DNA of 64,000 nt from JBAZLV01 sp964586075 (lineage in GTDB: Bacteria > Nitrospirota > UBA9217). Numbering within the stretch: position 1 is the stretch's first letter; every line of letters starts with the position of its first letter. The translations under genes were made by a program, and so were the position numbers. The notes under the pieces are model-generated. The model saw only the letters and a list, made by a program, of their open reading frames with translations. It was not told where the DNA came from and ran no database searches. Positions 25,702 to 35,552 of this stretch are shown in pieces. Where the stretch lies: contig CAZPGZ010000002.1 of the NCBI GenBank assembly GCA_964586075.1, positions 62,001-126,000 on the forward strand. Direction: 5' to 3'.

Positions 25702-27072
25702 CTAAAACAGACGCTCCATGGCTTCTTCCACGGAGCGAACACCGAGAAGTTCCATTTTTTTAAGCGCCGCAGATTTTTCCATTTTTTCCACGTTCAGCGC
25801 CGGAAGAATACATCGCGTAAATCCCAGCTTTGCCGCGTCCTTGATTCTCGCTTCAGCCTGGCTGATTCCGCGTATTTCACCCGTCAGGCCAACTTCCCCC
25901 ATGACCACGGTTTGCGCGTGAATGGGCTTCTCACGAAAGCTTGATGCAACCGCGGCGACAATGCCGAGATCAACCGCGGGCTCGTCAACCGCAAGCCCGC
26001 CCACCACGTTTATGAATACGTCCATGCCCATAAGATGCATGCCTATGCGTTTTTCCAGGACTGCCAGCAGGAGCGAAACCCGGTTGAAATCCACTCCGAT
26101 GCAGGTCCTGCGCGGCATCGCAAGTTTTGACGGTGCGACCAGCGCCTGCAGTTCGGCCAGGATAGAGCGGCTCCCTTCCAGGGAGGAAACCACCACCGAG
26201 CCGGTGGCGTCCGCCGGACGTTCGGCGAGAAATATCTCCGACGGATTTGCAACTTCCGCAAGTCCGCTTTCCTTCATTTCAAAAACACCGATCTCGTTCG
26301 TGGAGCCAAAACGGTTTTTCACTGCGCGCAGAATACGGAAGGAATGCCCCTTGTCTCCCTCAAAATACAAGACCGTATCGACGATGTGCTCCAGCACGCG
26401 TGGTCCGGCAATGGCGCCGTCCTTGGTCACATGTCCGATCAGAAAGGTCGGGACACCCGTGCGTTTTGCATACAGCATAAGCCGGCCCGATACTTCGCGC
26501 ACCTGTCCCACACTGCCCGGCGCCGAGGGGAGTTCGGATGTATAAACCGTCTGCACGGAATCGACAACAAGCACCTGCGGCTGCAGTCCGTCCGCGGCAT
26601 GCAGGATGTCTTCAAGCTGTGTTTCCGCAAGTATATAGAGGTTGTCCGTTTTCACACCAAGCCGCAGTGCGCGCATCTTGATCTGCGCGGGTGATTCTTC
26701 GCCGGAAACATAAAGTGCCTTGCCCCGAAGCTCGGATACCTGTCTCAGCATCTGGAGCACAAGCGTGGACTTCCCTATTCCGGGATCGCCGCCGACCAGT
26801 ACCACCGAACCGGAAACTATTCCACCGCCCAGCACCCGGTCAAGCTCACCGATCCTCGTAACAAACCGGTCTTCGTCGCGCGCCTGAATATCACCCAGAA
26901 GAAGCGGTTCCGAACCATTTCCTTGCTTTGCAGCACCAACGTCCTTCGGTTTCTCAAAACGCTCCTCTACCATGGTATTCCACTGGCCGCAATCCGGGCA
27001 TTTTCCCATCCATCGCGGCGACTGGGTTCCGCAGGATTGGCATACATACACGGTTTTAATCTTTGATTTCAT
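25702..27072 (-). CDS. radA: DNA repair protein RadA
   Basis: A 456-residue RecA-like repair ATPase that processes recombination intermediates. In order: N-terminal zinc finger (CQSCG…CPDCG), Walker A GGDPGIGKST, the RadA-specific KNRFG motif (RAVKNRFGS), and a Lon-protease-like C-terminal domain. Only 13 bp separate its stop from the start of the PrpR-type regulator, so readthrough into that gene is likely. Confidence 0.95.
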   Translation of the reverse strand: MKSKIKTVYVCQSCGTQSPRWMGKCPDCGQWNTMVEERFEKPKDVGAAKQGNGSEPLLLGDIQARDEDRFVTRIGELDRVLGGGIVSGSVVLVGGDPGIGKSTLVLQMLRQVSELRGKALYVSGEESPAQIKMRALRLGVKTDNLYILAETQLEDILHAADGLQPQVLVVDSVQTVYTSELPSAPGSVGQVREVSGRLMLYAKRTGVPTFLIGHVTKDGAIAGPRVLEHIVDTVLYFEGDKGHSFRILRAVKNRFGSTNEIGVFEMKESGLAEVANPSEIFLAERPADATGSVVVSSLEGSRSILAELQALVAPSKLAMPRRTCIGVDFNRVSLLLAVLEKRIGMHLMGMDVFINVVGGLAVDEPAVDLGIVAAVASSFREKPIHAQTVVMGEVGLTGEIRGISQAEARIKDAAKLGFTRCILPALNVEKMEKSAALKKMELLGVRSVEEAMERLF

Positions 27073-27147
27073 ACGAATCCCTCTATCCCTGAATAGAATT
27101 CAACCCGACCAGTGTTAAAATTTTGAGCTTTTGCATGCTTTGATAAA

Positions 27148-27176
27148 AAAATAGTCTATTTATTTCCAAAACGCAA
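27148..27176 (-). promoter_or_regulatory. Possible sigma-70 promoter of radA
   Basis: TTGCGT (27176-27171), 17-base spacer, TATTTT (27153-27148), about 75 bases before the radA start. Confidence 0.4.
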
Positions 27177-27324
27177 GTTCAAAATCGTGCCCGAGCGACG
27201 TCGAACCGTTCATTTTATGCTATAGTGTTAACAACGAAGAATCCGCAAGCTGTTGTGTGTACAGAAAGAATTCACTCAGATAACTTTTATTTGACAACAT
27301 ATTATTTTATACAGGAGGTTAAAA

Positions 27325-27708
27325 ATGCCGTTGGTTCACATTTCACTCAGGAAGGGAAAACCTCATTCATTCGGGAGGAAGGCCGGAGAACTCATTTATC
27401 AAGCAATGCTCGATACAATCAATGTTCCCAAAAACGACCATTTTCAGATCATTACGGAACACGACGCAGACAGCCTGATCTATGATCCTGGCTATCTTGA
27501 TATTCGGCGCACTGACGGAATCATCGTAATACAAATAACGTTGAATGAAGGGCGCACTACAGAGGCAAAGAAAGCCTTGTATAAAACCATTGCCGAGCGA
27601 TTGCACACCGAACTGGGCGTACGGATGGAAGATGTCCTGATCAATCTTGTTGAAGTCAAGAAAGAGAACTGGTCATTCGGCAACGGCATTGCGCAGTATG
27701 CCCAATAA
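27325..27708 (+). CDS. Tautomerase-superfamily protein
   Basis: A 127-residue protein whose mature N-terminus would be Pro (MPLVHISLRKG), the catalytic base of the 4-oxalocrotonate tautomerase superfamily. The length and the C-terminal LINLVEVKKENWSFGNG match the malonate-semialdehyde-decarboxylase/MIF-like size class with the usual FGNG ending. The ribosome site ACAGGAGG is very good. Stand-alone gene on the plus strand between radA and the AOR operon; substrate unknown. Confidence 0.85.
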   Translation: MPLVHISLRKGKPHSFGRKAGELIYQAMLDTINVPKNDHFQIITEHDADSLIYDPGYLDIRRTDGIIVIQITLNEGRTTEAKKALYKTIAERLHTELGVRMEDVLINLVEVKKENWSFGNGIAQYAQ

Positions 27709-27765
27709 TAATGCCCAAGGTCGAAGAAAAACTGCATTTGATGTGGTCAAAAAAAGGACACGCTT

Positions 27766-29502
27766 TTAACTGCCCAACGCAAGAATGCGCTGGCTATAGG
27801 CGCTCATGAGTCCCTGCATGTACGCAGTATCAATCGACCCTTTCCATGTTGTCAGTTCCGAAAAGCGTTTTGATATCGTCACTGCTTCCGGTTTGAACCC
27901 GGTGGCTAAACGGGTCTTCCAGCGGAGCGCCTGTATGTTTCGCGAAACTGCGCCGATGTTGTCAGCAAGCGTGCTATAGCCTACAGATTTTAAACAGGCC
28001 GAAAGCAATTCGTCCGAGTATACATTCCTGGCAAAAAGGCAGGAAACCATGGAAGTAAGAAATACACGGCCTTGTTCATCCTTGATCAAAAAATCCACGG
28101 CTTTCGCAACATCTTTCTCCGTCTGTTTCTGATCGTACGTGTATCCGGCCGTATCGAGATGAGAGTGCCGGAATCCGAGCGCCTGAGACGTAAAGAAAAC
28201 CTCGCCGGTCGCATATCCGCCCATTTCCTGTCCGAGGACACAGGCAAAGTCTTTTCCGCCATACCGTTCAACCGCCTTCGAGGTGCCCTGTGCCAGAATT
28301 CGATAAAACTCATTCGAGCCGTATGCAAGATGCTCCATTGCTTTTTTGTATCCTTCACTGTCCCCAAATGCAAGAGGAACAATAGTCTCCTGCGTGGTTA
28401 TAAGGCCTTTTTCCATGGCTTCCGTCGCCCATGCAAGCGCGACTCCGGCAGACATTACGTCGAGTCCCATCTTTTCCACCACGTCAAGCAGACCGAGCAC
28501 TGCAAAGCAGTTTTTAACCGAAAGCATGGCTCCCACGGCAAAAATGGGTTCATGGTCATACGGAACCTGCCGGTAGAGATATTGGTTCTCTTCCTGGAAT
28601 CGTTCCCGAACAAAACCAATATGAATGCAGCCCACAGGACAGCCGGAACACGCGGCATTTCTGAGCAGCGCCACTTCCGCGAATTTTTCTCCGGTAATCC
28701 CACCGATGTCCGGATCGAAAGTCTGTTGAAGATTGCGGATAGGGAGCGCCTTGATCTGGTTCAGCACCGCGACATTCACCGGTGTGCCGAGATTGTGATA
28801 TTTGCTCATCATGTCCGTGTCCGTCAGCTTGGTATGGACTTCCTGGAACAGCTTCGGATACTCCTTGGAGTCCATGAGCGGAAAGCTTCCATCGCCCTGT
28901 ATCACGATAGCCTTTAGGTTTTTATTGCCCATGACCGCGCCGCCGCCGAGCCTGCCGAAATGGCGGTAGGAATCCACATTGATGCCTGCCATGGCAGAAC
29001 CGGTCTCACCCGCGGGTCCGATGCGCAGAATGCTCCGATGTCCTGTACCGGTGAACATTTTCCGCAGCATTTTACCGGTATAAAAAAGGTCTTTCCCCCA
29101 GAGATAGTGTACTTCTTTTACTTCCAAATGCCGTGATCCCACCGACAAGGCGGACGGTCGCGCAGCCTTCCCCGTAATCACGAGCGCGTCCAGATCGGCA
29201 AAGCGGAGTGAAAGCGCAGAACGACCGCCGCCGTGGCTTTCGGCATACTGATCATGATACGGCGACTTGAAGGCGCACACGGTCTTGCTCATGAGAGGAA
29301 AGTATCCGGTAAGCGGACCGATGGCAAAAATAAGCGGCTGTTCCGAGTCGCTCCATGGACGATCCGGATGGCCATACTTGCCGAACAAAAGCGCCGCAAG
29401 CCCGCTGCCGCCGGCCACGCTGTCTCTTCCGTCAACCATGATGATGTTGCCCTTTCCGGTGGCCAGATCAACAACGAGCACCCTGAATTGATTTCTGATC
29501 AT
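27766..29502 (-). CDS. Aldehyde:ferredoxin oxidoreductase (tungsten-type)
   Basis: A 578-residue AOR-family enzyme, expected to oxidise an aldehyde to the acid (or run in reverse) with a tungstopterin and one [4Fe-4S] cluster. The cluster cysteines are in CSGCPVGC with a distal cysteine in MVSCLFARN. Pterin-binding glycine patterns (GPLTG, GRLGGGAVMGNKNLKAI) are visible. The start overlaps the stop of the upstream ferredoxin gene by 4 bp. Shorter than or equal to archaeal AOR (about 600). Substrate cannot be told from sequence. Confidence 0.9.
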   Translation of the reverse strand: MIRNQFRVLVVDLATGKGNIIMVDGRDSVAGGSGLAALLFGKYGHPDRPWSDSEQPLIFAIGPLTGYFPLMSKTVCAFKSPYHDQYAESHGGGRSALSLRFADLDALVITGKAARPSALSVGSRHLEVKEVHYLWGKDLFYTGKMLRKMFTGTGHRSILRIGPAGETGSAMAGINVDSYRHFGRLGGGAVMGNKNLKAIVIQGDGSFPLMDSKEYPKLFQEVHTKLTDTDMMSKYHNLGTPVNVAVLNQIKALPIRNLQQTFDPDIGGITGEKFAEVALLRNAACSGCPVGCIHIGFVRERFQEENQYLYRQVPYDHEPIFAVGAMLSVKNCFAVLGLLDVVEKMGLDVMSAGVALAWATEAMEKGLITTQETIVPLAFGDSEGYKKAMEHLAYGSNEFYRILAQGTSKAVERYGGKDFACVLGQEMGGYATGEVFFTSQALGFRHSHLDTAGYTYDQKQTEKDVAKAVDFLIKDEQGRVFLTSMVSCLFARNVYSDELLSACLKSVGYSTLADNIGAVSRNIQALRWKTRLATGFKPEAVTISKRFSELTTWKGSIDTAYMQGLMSAYSQRILALGS

Positions 29503-29933
29503 GACGCCGCTCCCTTCTCCACCGTTGTTCCGGTTCCGGCTTCACCCAACTCAAGGCAGTCGTGCGGACAAAAAGGAACGCAGCGGCCGCAGTGGATACA
29601 CACAAACGGCTCGCCGGTGAAATCGCGGTAAATAGCATCCACGGGGCAGGCTCGTTCGCATGCGCCGCATCGTATACAGAGATTTTTCCGCACAATGACG
29701 CCGCCGTCTTTCCGTTGTGCGTATGCGCCTGTAGGGCAGGCTGCGGCGCACGGGGCTGGGTCGCAGGCAACGCAAGCCCGGGCCTCAAATCCCGTTGAAA
29801 GCCCGCCGGATGAAGATATGCGAATACCGGCAGTATCCCAGGACAGCCGCTTGTGTATCAGTCGTGCACAGGCCAGGGAGCAGGAATGGCACCCGATACA
29901 CCGTTCCATTCTGGGCGTTGTCAAAATTTTCAT
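29499..29933 (-). CDS. Four-cluster ferredoxin partner of AOR
   Basis: A 144-residue protein with four cysteine motifs: CIGCHSCSLAC, CVACDPAPCAAACP, CIRCGACERACP and CIHCGRCVPFCP. It belongs to the family of AOR-associated electron carriers. ATGA overlap with the AOR gene implies translational coupling and direct electron transfer to or from it. Confidence 0.9.
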   Translation of the reverse strand: MKILTTPRMERCIGCHSCSLACARLIHKRLSWDTAGIRISSSGGLSTGFEARACVACDPAPCAAACPTGAYAQRKDGGVIVRKNLCIRCGACERACPVDAIYRDFTGEPFVCIHCGRCVPFCPHDCLELGEAGTGTTVEKGAAS

Positions 29934-30241
29934 GCTATTTCCTTTCCGGAAAATATGCCGAATGTTTTATCTTTTTTACTGATGGTTATTGTTAATTATA
30001 TCGTAAATAACCGCGAGAGGGGAAAATTGGCTACAGGAACTGCAGCTAAAGCGTTAGAGGGTTTTCAAGGCTAACTGTTGTCAGAAATACCTTCAGCACC
30101 GGCCATCGTGGATTGTACGGCTGTCCATACTTGTTCAAGAAAAGCAGTTGCATGGCGTGACGGCCTGTGCCTAGTTTTTCTTTGTCGAGCAGAGAATCAT
30201 GCAGGTCAGAACTGATAAGAAATCAATACCGTCAAGGCTTG
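29934..30241. other. Gap between AOR ferredoxin and permease genes
   Basis: About 300 bases with no convincing ORF, terminator or consensus promoter. A TATAAT hexamer on the minus strand near 29990-30000 could be a -10 for the ferredoxin gene, but no -35 fits. Confidence 0.4.
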
Positions 30242-31612
30242 CTAAAACATCAGGACATAATATCGTAACCAGACATAAACAGTGGAAACAACAACCGTCA
30301 TAATCATAACGGGCATGCCATAGAGCATAAATTTCATAAACGATATCTTTTTGCCCATCTTTTCTGATATGCCTACTACAATAACGTTTGCAGATGCACC
30401 GATGGCTGTTCCATTTCCACCCAGGCAGGCACCCAGCGCGAGGGACCACCAGATCGGCATCAGGTCCGGATGCTGCAAGAGCTGAACTCCGGAAAGATTG
30501 GGCCAAAGCTGTCTTGCCATGTCAATAACAAGCGGATTCATGGTGGCGACATAGGGGATATTATCAATTACCGCGGACGCAAAAGCCGAAAACCACATGA
30601 CGACCATCGACGTAGCAAAAAGATTTCCCTGCGTCAGCTCCAATATTTTGATGGACATCCATTTAATCAATCCCACCTTCACCACGCCGCCGATGATGAT
30701 GAACAGGCCCATGAAAAAGAAAAGTGTAGACCATTCAATCTCTGCAAGAATATGATGCGGCTCCTGCGTTTTGGAAAGAAGCAATAAAAGAGCCGCTCCC
30801 CCGAGTGCGATGGTTGCCGGCTGGAAATGAAGTATTCCGTGAAAAACGAATCCTATCATGACAATGCAAAGAACAACAAGTGATTTTCTGAGCATCACCG
30901 GGTCTTTAATTGCCGCATTCTCATTCATGGATAGCACACGCTGCTTCAGCTTTTCTTCTGTTTTAAGCTTTCTTCTCCAGAACAGTTTGATAAGAAGAAT
31001 ATAGAAAACCATGACGATGATAATTGCAGGCGTCAAGTGATAAATAAAGCTCATGAAATCAAGCTGAGCTTTGGACGCTATCATGATATTGGGCGGATCA
31101 CCGATAAGCGTAGCCGTCCCGCCGATATTTGATGCCAGCGCATTCGAAATAAGAAAAGGGATCACGTCCACTTCAAGGGCCTCGGCAATCAGGATTGTTA
31201 CCGGTGTTATCAGCAGCACGGTCGTAACGTTATCCAAAAAAGCACTTATCAACGCGGTCACGATGCTGAAAATGACCAGAATGCGAAATGGTTCTCCTTT
31301 CCCCAGTTTGGCGCTCTTGATGGCAATGTATTCAAAAACGCCGGTGGGTTTCATCAGGTTAATAATAATCATCATGGAAATAAGGAGAAAAATAACATTC
31401 CAGTCAATACCGAATTCCTCGGAATGAAAAGCTTCATATTGTTCAAGAATCTTGAGCAACAATACGAGACCAGCACCTACAAGTGCGACAATGGTTTTGT
31501 GAATTTTTTCAGATGCGATAAACGCATATCCTATGATGAAGATGGCTGTAGCTGCCCAGAAACTACTATTCATTATAATCGGGCTTCCTGTAGCAACTGT
31601 TTCATTGGCCAT
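30242..31612 (-). CDS. ArsB/NhaD-family ion permease
   Basis: A 456-residue membrane protein with about 11-12 hydrophobic helices of the ion-transporter superfamily that includes ArsB, NhaD and the P-protein. Characteristic loops are FLDNVTTVLLITPVT with SNIGGTATLIGDPPN in the first half and SAVIDNIPYVATM with GGNGTAIGASANVI in the second. Whether it moves Na+/H+ or an anion cannot be decided. ATG at 31612 has GGAG seven bases upstream (a TTG at 31618 is possible). It follows the CBS-domain gene by 47 bp, and CBS proteins commonly gate transport. Confidence 0.82.
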   Translation of the reverse strand: MANETVATGSPIIMNSSFWAATAIFIIGYAFIASEKIHKTIVALVGAGLVLLLKILEQYEAFHSEEFGIDWNVIFLLISMMIIINLMKPTGVFEYIAIKSAKLGKGEPFRILVIFSIVTALISAFLDNVTTVLLITPVTILIAEALEVDVIPFLISNALASNIGGTATLIGDPPNIMIASKAQLDFMSFIYHLTPAIIIVMVFYILLIKLFWRRKLKTEEKLKQRVLSMNENAAIKDPVMLRKSLVVLCIVMIGFVFHGILHFQPATIALGGAALLLLLSKTQEPHHILAEIEWSTLFFFMGLFIIIGGVVKVGLIKWMSIKILELTQGNLFATSMVVMWFSAFASAVIDNIPYVATMNPLVIDMARQLWPNLSGVQLLQHPDLMPIWWSLALGACLGGNGTAIGASANVIVVGISEKMGKKISFMKFMLYGMPVMIMTVVVSTVYVWLRYYVLMF

Positions 31613-31659
31613 CTGCAATCTCCAACTTGCACATTAGCGTTTTTTAGCCAATATACTTC

Positions 31660-32127
31660 TTAATCCAACATCGATTTTACAATGGCATAAAAAACATCCC
31701 GTTCATAAATCATGCCCATGGCCTTGCCCGCGTTATCCACAACAGGAATGCGTTGGACACGGTTCTTGATCATGTGGTCCACACAGTCCATAAGGGAATC
31801 ACTCTCCTTGACTGGCAGAGCAGACCGGTTCATGACTTCTCCCACGGTGCGGCCGGCAACCTTTCTCGCCATCTCTTCCAACATGCCGTCCCAGGTAAAA
31901 TCACCCAAATTCATCATATCCAGGTAAGATGGATGCACGGCTTTCAGAATATCGCTCATGGAGAGAATGCCTATGAATTTTCCTTTTGCATCGAGTACCG
32001 GCAATGCTTTTACGCCTACCTGCTCATTGCCCCGTCTGGCAGTACGCAGGAGATTCACCGCTTCTCTGAGCGTTGCCTCGGGTCGCAGGTAGTCGCTGAT
32101 CGGAATCAGTAAATCTCTTGCTTTCAT
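31660..32127 (-). CDS. CBS-domain pair protein
   Basis: A 155-residue protein made of two CBS domains, which bind adenosyl ligands: first KARDLLIPISDYLRPEATLREAV with GILSMSDILKAV, second VGEVMNRSALPVKESDSL with GMIYERDVFYAI. ATG at 32127 follows GGAGGTGGT. Probably co-transcribed with the permease downstream, perhaps regulating it by sensing energy charge. Confidence 0.85.
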   Translation of the reverse strand: MKARDLLIPISDYLRPEATLREAVNLLRTARRGNEQVGVKALPVLDAKGKFIGILSMSDILKAVHPSYLDMMNLGDFTWDGMLEEMARKVAGRTVGEVMNRSALPVKESDSLMDCVDHMIKNRVQRIPVVDNAGKAMGMIYERDVFYAIVKSMLD

Positions 32128-32393
32128 ACCACCTCCACAGTGCCGGAGCAAAGAACGTATTTATTATTATAACACGGGGTATGGCTGAATTATATATTGC
32201 TCGTTTTTCATCAGGGGCTTACACTATAAATTCAATTTCTCACGGTAGTCTTTCAGTATTTTTTGTTGTTGGTTGTTGTGCAGTCAAATAACCCGGGAGC
32301 TATACATATTCGGAGTATACATGTTCAAAAGACATGGGATGGTTCTTCTAAAAAAAGTACGATCATGTCGGGGAGGATGAGAAAAACCGCTTT

Positions 32394-33893
32394 TTATTCA
32401 CGAAATGTTTCTTCACGTTTTTTATAAAAAATCGGGAGGCTGGCCGCAACGATTGCGAGCGCGCCGAGCGCGAGCAGCGTAGCGCTAATCGGACGGGTAA
32501 GGAATATCATCGGATCGCCGCGCGAGAGCAGCAACGCCCGGCGCATATACTCCTCCATCAACGGACCAAGAATGAACGCCAACAGCATGGGAGCAGGCTC
32601 GCAATCCAGTTTGACGAAGATATAGCCGAGCAGGCCGAACAACGCCATGAGGTAAATATCGAATTCGGTATTATTCAAACTGAATACGCCAATGCCGCAG
32701 AAAACCAGGATCGCCGGAAAAAGGAGCTGATAGGGAACGCTTACAATGCGCACCCACATACCGATCATGGGCAGGTTAAGAATGACAAGAAAGAGGTTGC
32801 CGATCCACATGGAAACTATGATGCCCCAAAACAACACTGGCTGTTCGTTGATCACAGAGGGACCGGGCTGAATCCCCTGAATGATCATCGCTCCAATCAT
32901 GAGCGCCATCACAGGATTCGAAGGAATACCCAAGGTAAGCATCGGGATGAAGGAAGTCTGGGCCCCAGCATTGTTCGCCGACTCCGGTGCAGCAACACCC
33001 TCAATCGCCCCTGTTCCGAATTCCTTGCCATGCTTCGAAACTTTCTTCTCTATGGCATACGCTGCAAACGATCCCAGAATGGAACCGCTACCGGGAAGTA
33101 TGCCGAGCGCTGAACCGATCCCGGTTCCGCGCAGAATCGGACCTACGATGCGTTTCCAGTCCTCTCTGGTCGGCATCAGACTCGTAATTTTGTTCACGAT
33201 TGTTGATCGCTGCTCCTCATGCTCCAGGTTGCGGATGATCTCCGCGAGGCCGAACATACCCATGGCAACCACCACAAATCCGATGCCATCAGCAAGTTGC
33301 GGTATGCCAAAGGTAAACCGCTGGGTGCCGGTGTTGACATCCGCCCCAACCAGCCCCAGAAGCAGTCCCAGAACAACCATTCCGGTAGCATGCAGCAGCG
33401 ATCCCCTCGCAAGGACCATCGAAGCGAGGAGCCCCAGAACCATGAGAGAAAAAAATTCCGCAGGACCAAACTTAAGCGCAATAGCAGCCAGAGGCGGGGC
33501 AAACAGAGCGAGGATGATTGTCGAAACCGTGCCGGCAAAGAAGGAACCGATTGCTGCGGTAGCCAAGGCAACTCCGGCACGTCCCTTGCGCGCCATCTGA
33601 TATCCGTCGAGCGCTGTGACTACGGAAGCGGCCTCTCCTGGGACATTGACCAGAATGGATGTTGTAGAGCCCCCGTATTGGGAGCCGTAATAGATGCCAG
33701 CAAGCATGATGAGTGCGGAAACCGGCGGCAACGTAAAGGTGACAGGCAGCAGCATCGCAATCGTTGCGGTCGGCCCAAGTCCTGGCAGCACCCCAATCAG
33801 GGTTCCGAGAAAAACACCTATAAGACAATACAGCAGATTGGTCGGCGTTAATGCGGTCGACAGACCCAAACCAATATTGGCAATCAGATCCAT
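32394..33893 (-). CDS. tctA: TctA: large membrane subunit of tripartite tricarboxylate transporter
   Basis: A 499-residue, roughly 11-12-helix membrane protein of the TctA family. The conserved loop GVLPGLGPTATIAMLLPVT near the N-terminus, with YGGSTTSILVNVPGE, is diagnostic, repeated in the second half as GILPGSGSILGSF. With TctB and TctC it takes up an organic acid using an ion gradient. GAGGG upstream of ATG. Final gene of the tctC-tctB-tctA order. Confidence 0.93.
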   Translation of the reverse strand: MDLIANIGLGLSTALTPTNLLYCLIGVFLGTLIGVLPGLGPTATIAMLLPVTFTLPPVSALIMLAGIYYGSQYGGSTTSILVNVPGEAASVVTALDGYQMARKGRAGVALATAAIGSFFAGTVSTIILALFAPPLAAIALKFGPAEFFSLMVLGLLASMVLARGSLLHATGMVVLGLLLGLVGADVNTGTQRFTFGIPQLADGIGFVVVAMGMFGLAEIIRNLEHEEQRSTIVNKITSLMPTREDWKRIVGPILRGTGIGSALGILPGSGSILGSFAAYAIEKKVSKHGKEFGTGAIEGVAAPESANNAGAQTSFIPMLTLGIPSNPVMALMIGAMIIQGIQPGPSVINEQPVLFWGIIVSMWIGNLFLVILNLPMIGMWVRIVSVPYQLLFPAILVFCGIGVFSLNNTEFDIYLMALFGLLGYIFVKLDCEPAPMLLAFILGPLMEEYMRRALLLSRGDPMIFLTRPISATLLALGALAIVAASLPIFYKKREETFRE

Positions 33894-34011
33894 AGTCCCT
33901 CGCTACGTTCAGCACTTCCGCTTAGAATTTTTCACGAGCGTCCAGTTTCTAATTTCTCAAAAAATTCAGCTGTTCATGCTTTAAGTTAAAATCCCGAGCG
34001 GCCGGAGCATG

Positions 34012-34473
34012 CTATTGTCCGAACCACGGCCCCAAAATGGGAATCGGAACTCCCAGCCCTTTTTGAAATACCAAAATGCAAAATACGGTCACACCGGCTG
34101 CCAACGCCAGCGAGTACTGCCAGCGAAAGCGGGTGCTTGCGCAAGAACTGATGATTATCAGGAGAGGCAACGCAATAAGCAATCCTGCTCCCCGAACGAT
34201 AAAACCGAACAGGATGGTCGATGCGATGACGAAGAAGAAACCTTTCCATGCAAAGTCGCCGACAGGAGCGCCTGGTTTAAGAAATGAACGAATAAGTGAA
34301 ATTATCCCGATCGTAACCAAAAGAACGCTGAGTATGATGGGAAAATAGGCCGGCCCCATCCTCACCGCCGTACCCATGCCATAGTCTCTGCTGATTATGA
34401 GGGCAGCAGATCCGATAGCGATATAGATGAGACCGGTCCAGAAGTCTTTTGTGTTGCGCACTATATGTCTCAA
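34012..34473 (-). CDS. tctB: TctB: small membrane subunit of tripartite tricarboxylate transporter
   Basis: A 153-residue protein with four hydrophobic helices (DUF1468/TctB family), including the conserved MGPAYFPIIL near the first loop. The start is TTG, supported by GGGGAGGG five to six bases before it. It sits 15 bp after tctC and 118 bp before tctA. Confidence 0.85.
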   Translation of the reverse strand: MRHIVRNTKDFWTGLIYIAIGSAALIISRDYGMGTAVRMGPAYFPIILSVLLVTIGIISLIRSFLKPGAPVGDFAWKGFFFVIASTILFGFIVRGAGLLIALPLLIIISSCASTRFRWQYSLALAAGVTVFCILVFQKGLGVPIPILGPWFGQ

Positions 34474-34488
34474 ACCACCCTCCCCAGA

Positions 34489-35475
34489 TCAATCTGCGAA
34501 AACACCTGCTTTTTTTATGATCGGTCCCCATTTATCGATTTCAGCCTTGAGATGGGCTCTGAGAGCCTCGGGAGTCGCGCGGTTCTGTGCAACAGGTTCG
34601 GAGCCCAGATCGGCATACCGCTGTTTTAAAACGGGGTTTTTCAGCGCCTCCTGCAAAGCCTTTGAGAGCTTCGCAATAATCGGTTTTGGCGTGCCTTTCG
34701 GTGCATACAGGGCATGCCAAACGGTTATCGTAAAATTCGGAAGGCCCGCCTCACTCATCGTCGGAACATTCGGCATGGAACCAATTCGTTTTTTCGTGGT
34801 CACGCCATACACCCTGACTTTTCCGGCTTTGATATGGCTCGTGGCATTCGTTGTCTGGTCGCACATAAAATCCACCTGGCCGCCGAGCAGGTCGTTCATG
34901 GCCGGCCCCGTACCCTTATAGGGAATGGTCATGAAATCCGTCTGAATGGCGGTCATGAAAAGTATTCCGCACAGATGTGACGCGGAGCCCACGCCAGCGT
35001 TGGCAAGGTTAACCTTGTCCTTATTGGCCTTTACGTAGTTGATCATTTCCTTAAGATTATCTGCAGGAAAGTTTTTTCTAGCCACCATCGCCATTGCTCC
35101 ATCATTGACCAGTCCAATCGGTTCAAAATCTTTGATGGGATCGTACGGCAGTTTGCGATAAAGTGCCGGGGCTGTAGAATGACCGATATGATGCACAAAA
35201 AGCGTATATCCATCGGGCGAAGCCTGGGCAACCCTGGCGGCTCCAATGGTTCCTCCCGCACCACCGACATTTTCAACAATAATCTGTGTCTTGAGGACCG
35301 GTCCCATGGCCTGAGCGAGCAGACGGGCTACCGTGTCTGACGGTCCCCCAGCGGAGAACGGCACAATGATTGTTATTACCTTAGAAGGATATTGGTCCTT
35401 GTCCGCTGCAAATGAAGGTACGGTAAAAACAACTGTGAGCACTACAATGCAAAGCACGCTTACCAGTCTTTTCAT
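34489..35475 (-). CDS. tctC: TctC-family extracytoplasmic solute-binding protein
   Basis: A 328-residue Bug/TctC binding protein with signal peptide (MKRLVSVLCIVVLTVVFTVPSFA). Conserved TctC features are IIVPFSAGGPSDTVARLLA, ENVGGAGGTIGA and the DLLGGQVDFMCD region. It binds the substrate, probably a carboxylate, and delivers it to TctAB. Good AAAGGAG ribosome site. Confidence 0.92.
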   Translation of the reverse strand: MKRLVSVLCIVVLTVVFTVPSFAADKDQYPSKVITIIVPFSAGGPSDTVARLLAQAMGPVLKTQIIVENVGGAGGTIGAARVAQASPDGYTLFVHHIGHSTAPALYRKLPYDPIKDFEPIGLVNDGAMAMVARKNFPADNLKEMINYVKANKDKVNLANAGVGSASHLCGILFMTAIQTDFMTIPYKGTGPAMNDLLGGQVDFMCDQTTNATSHIKAGKVRVYGVTTKKRIGSMPNVPTMSEAGLPNFTITVWHALYAPKGTPKPIIAKLSKALQEALKNPVLKQRYADLGSEPVAQNRATPEALRAHLKAEIDKWGPIIKKAGVFAD

Positions 35476-35552
35476 TTTTATCTCCTTTTGTCCATGAAGT
35501 TACCATGAATGGGTGGGCCACAATACGCTAGATACTTGTTACTTATTACATC

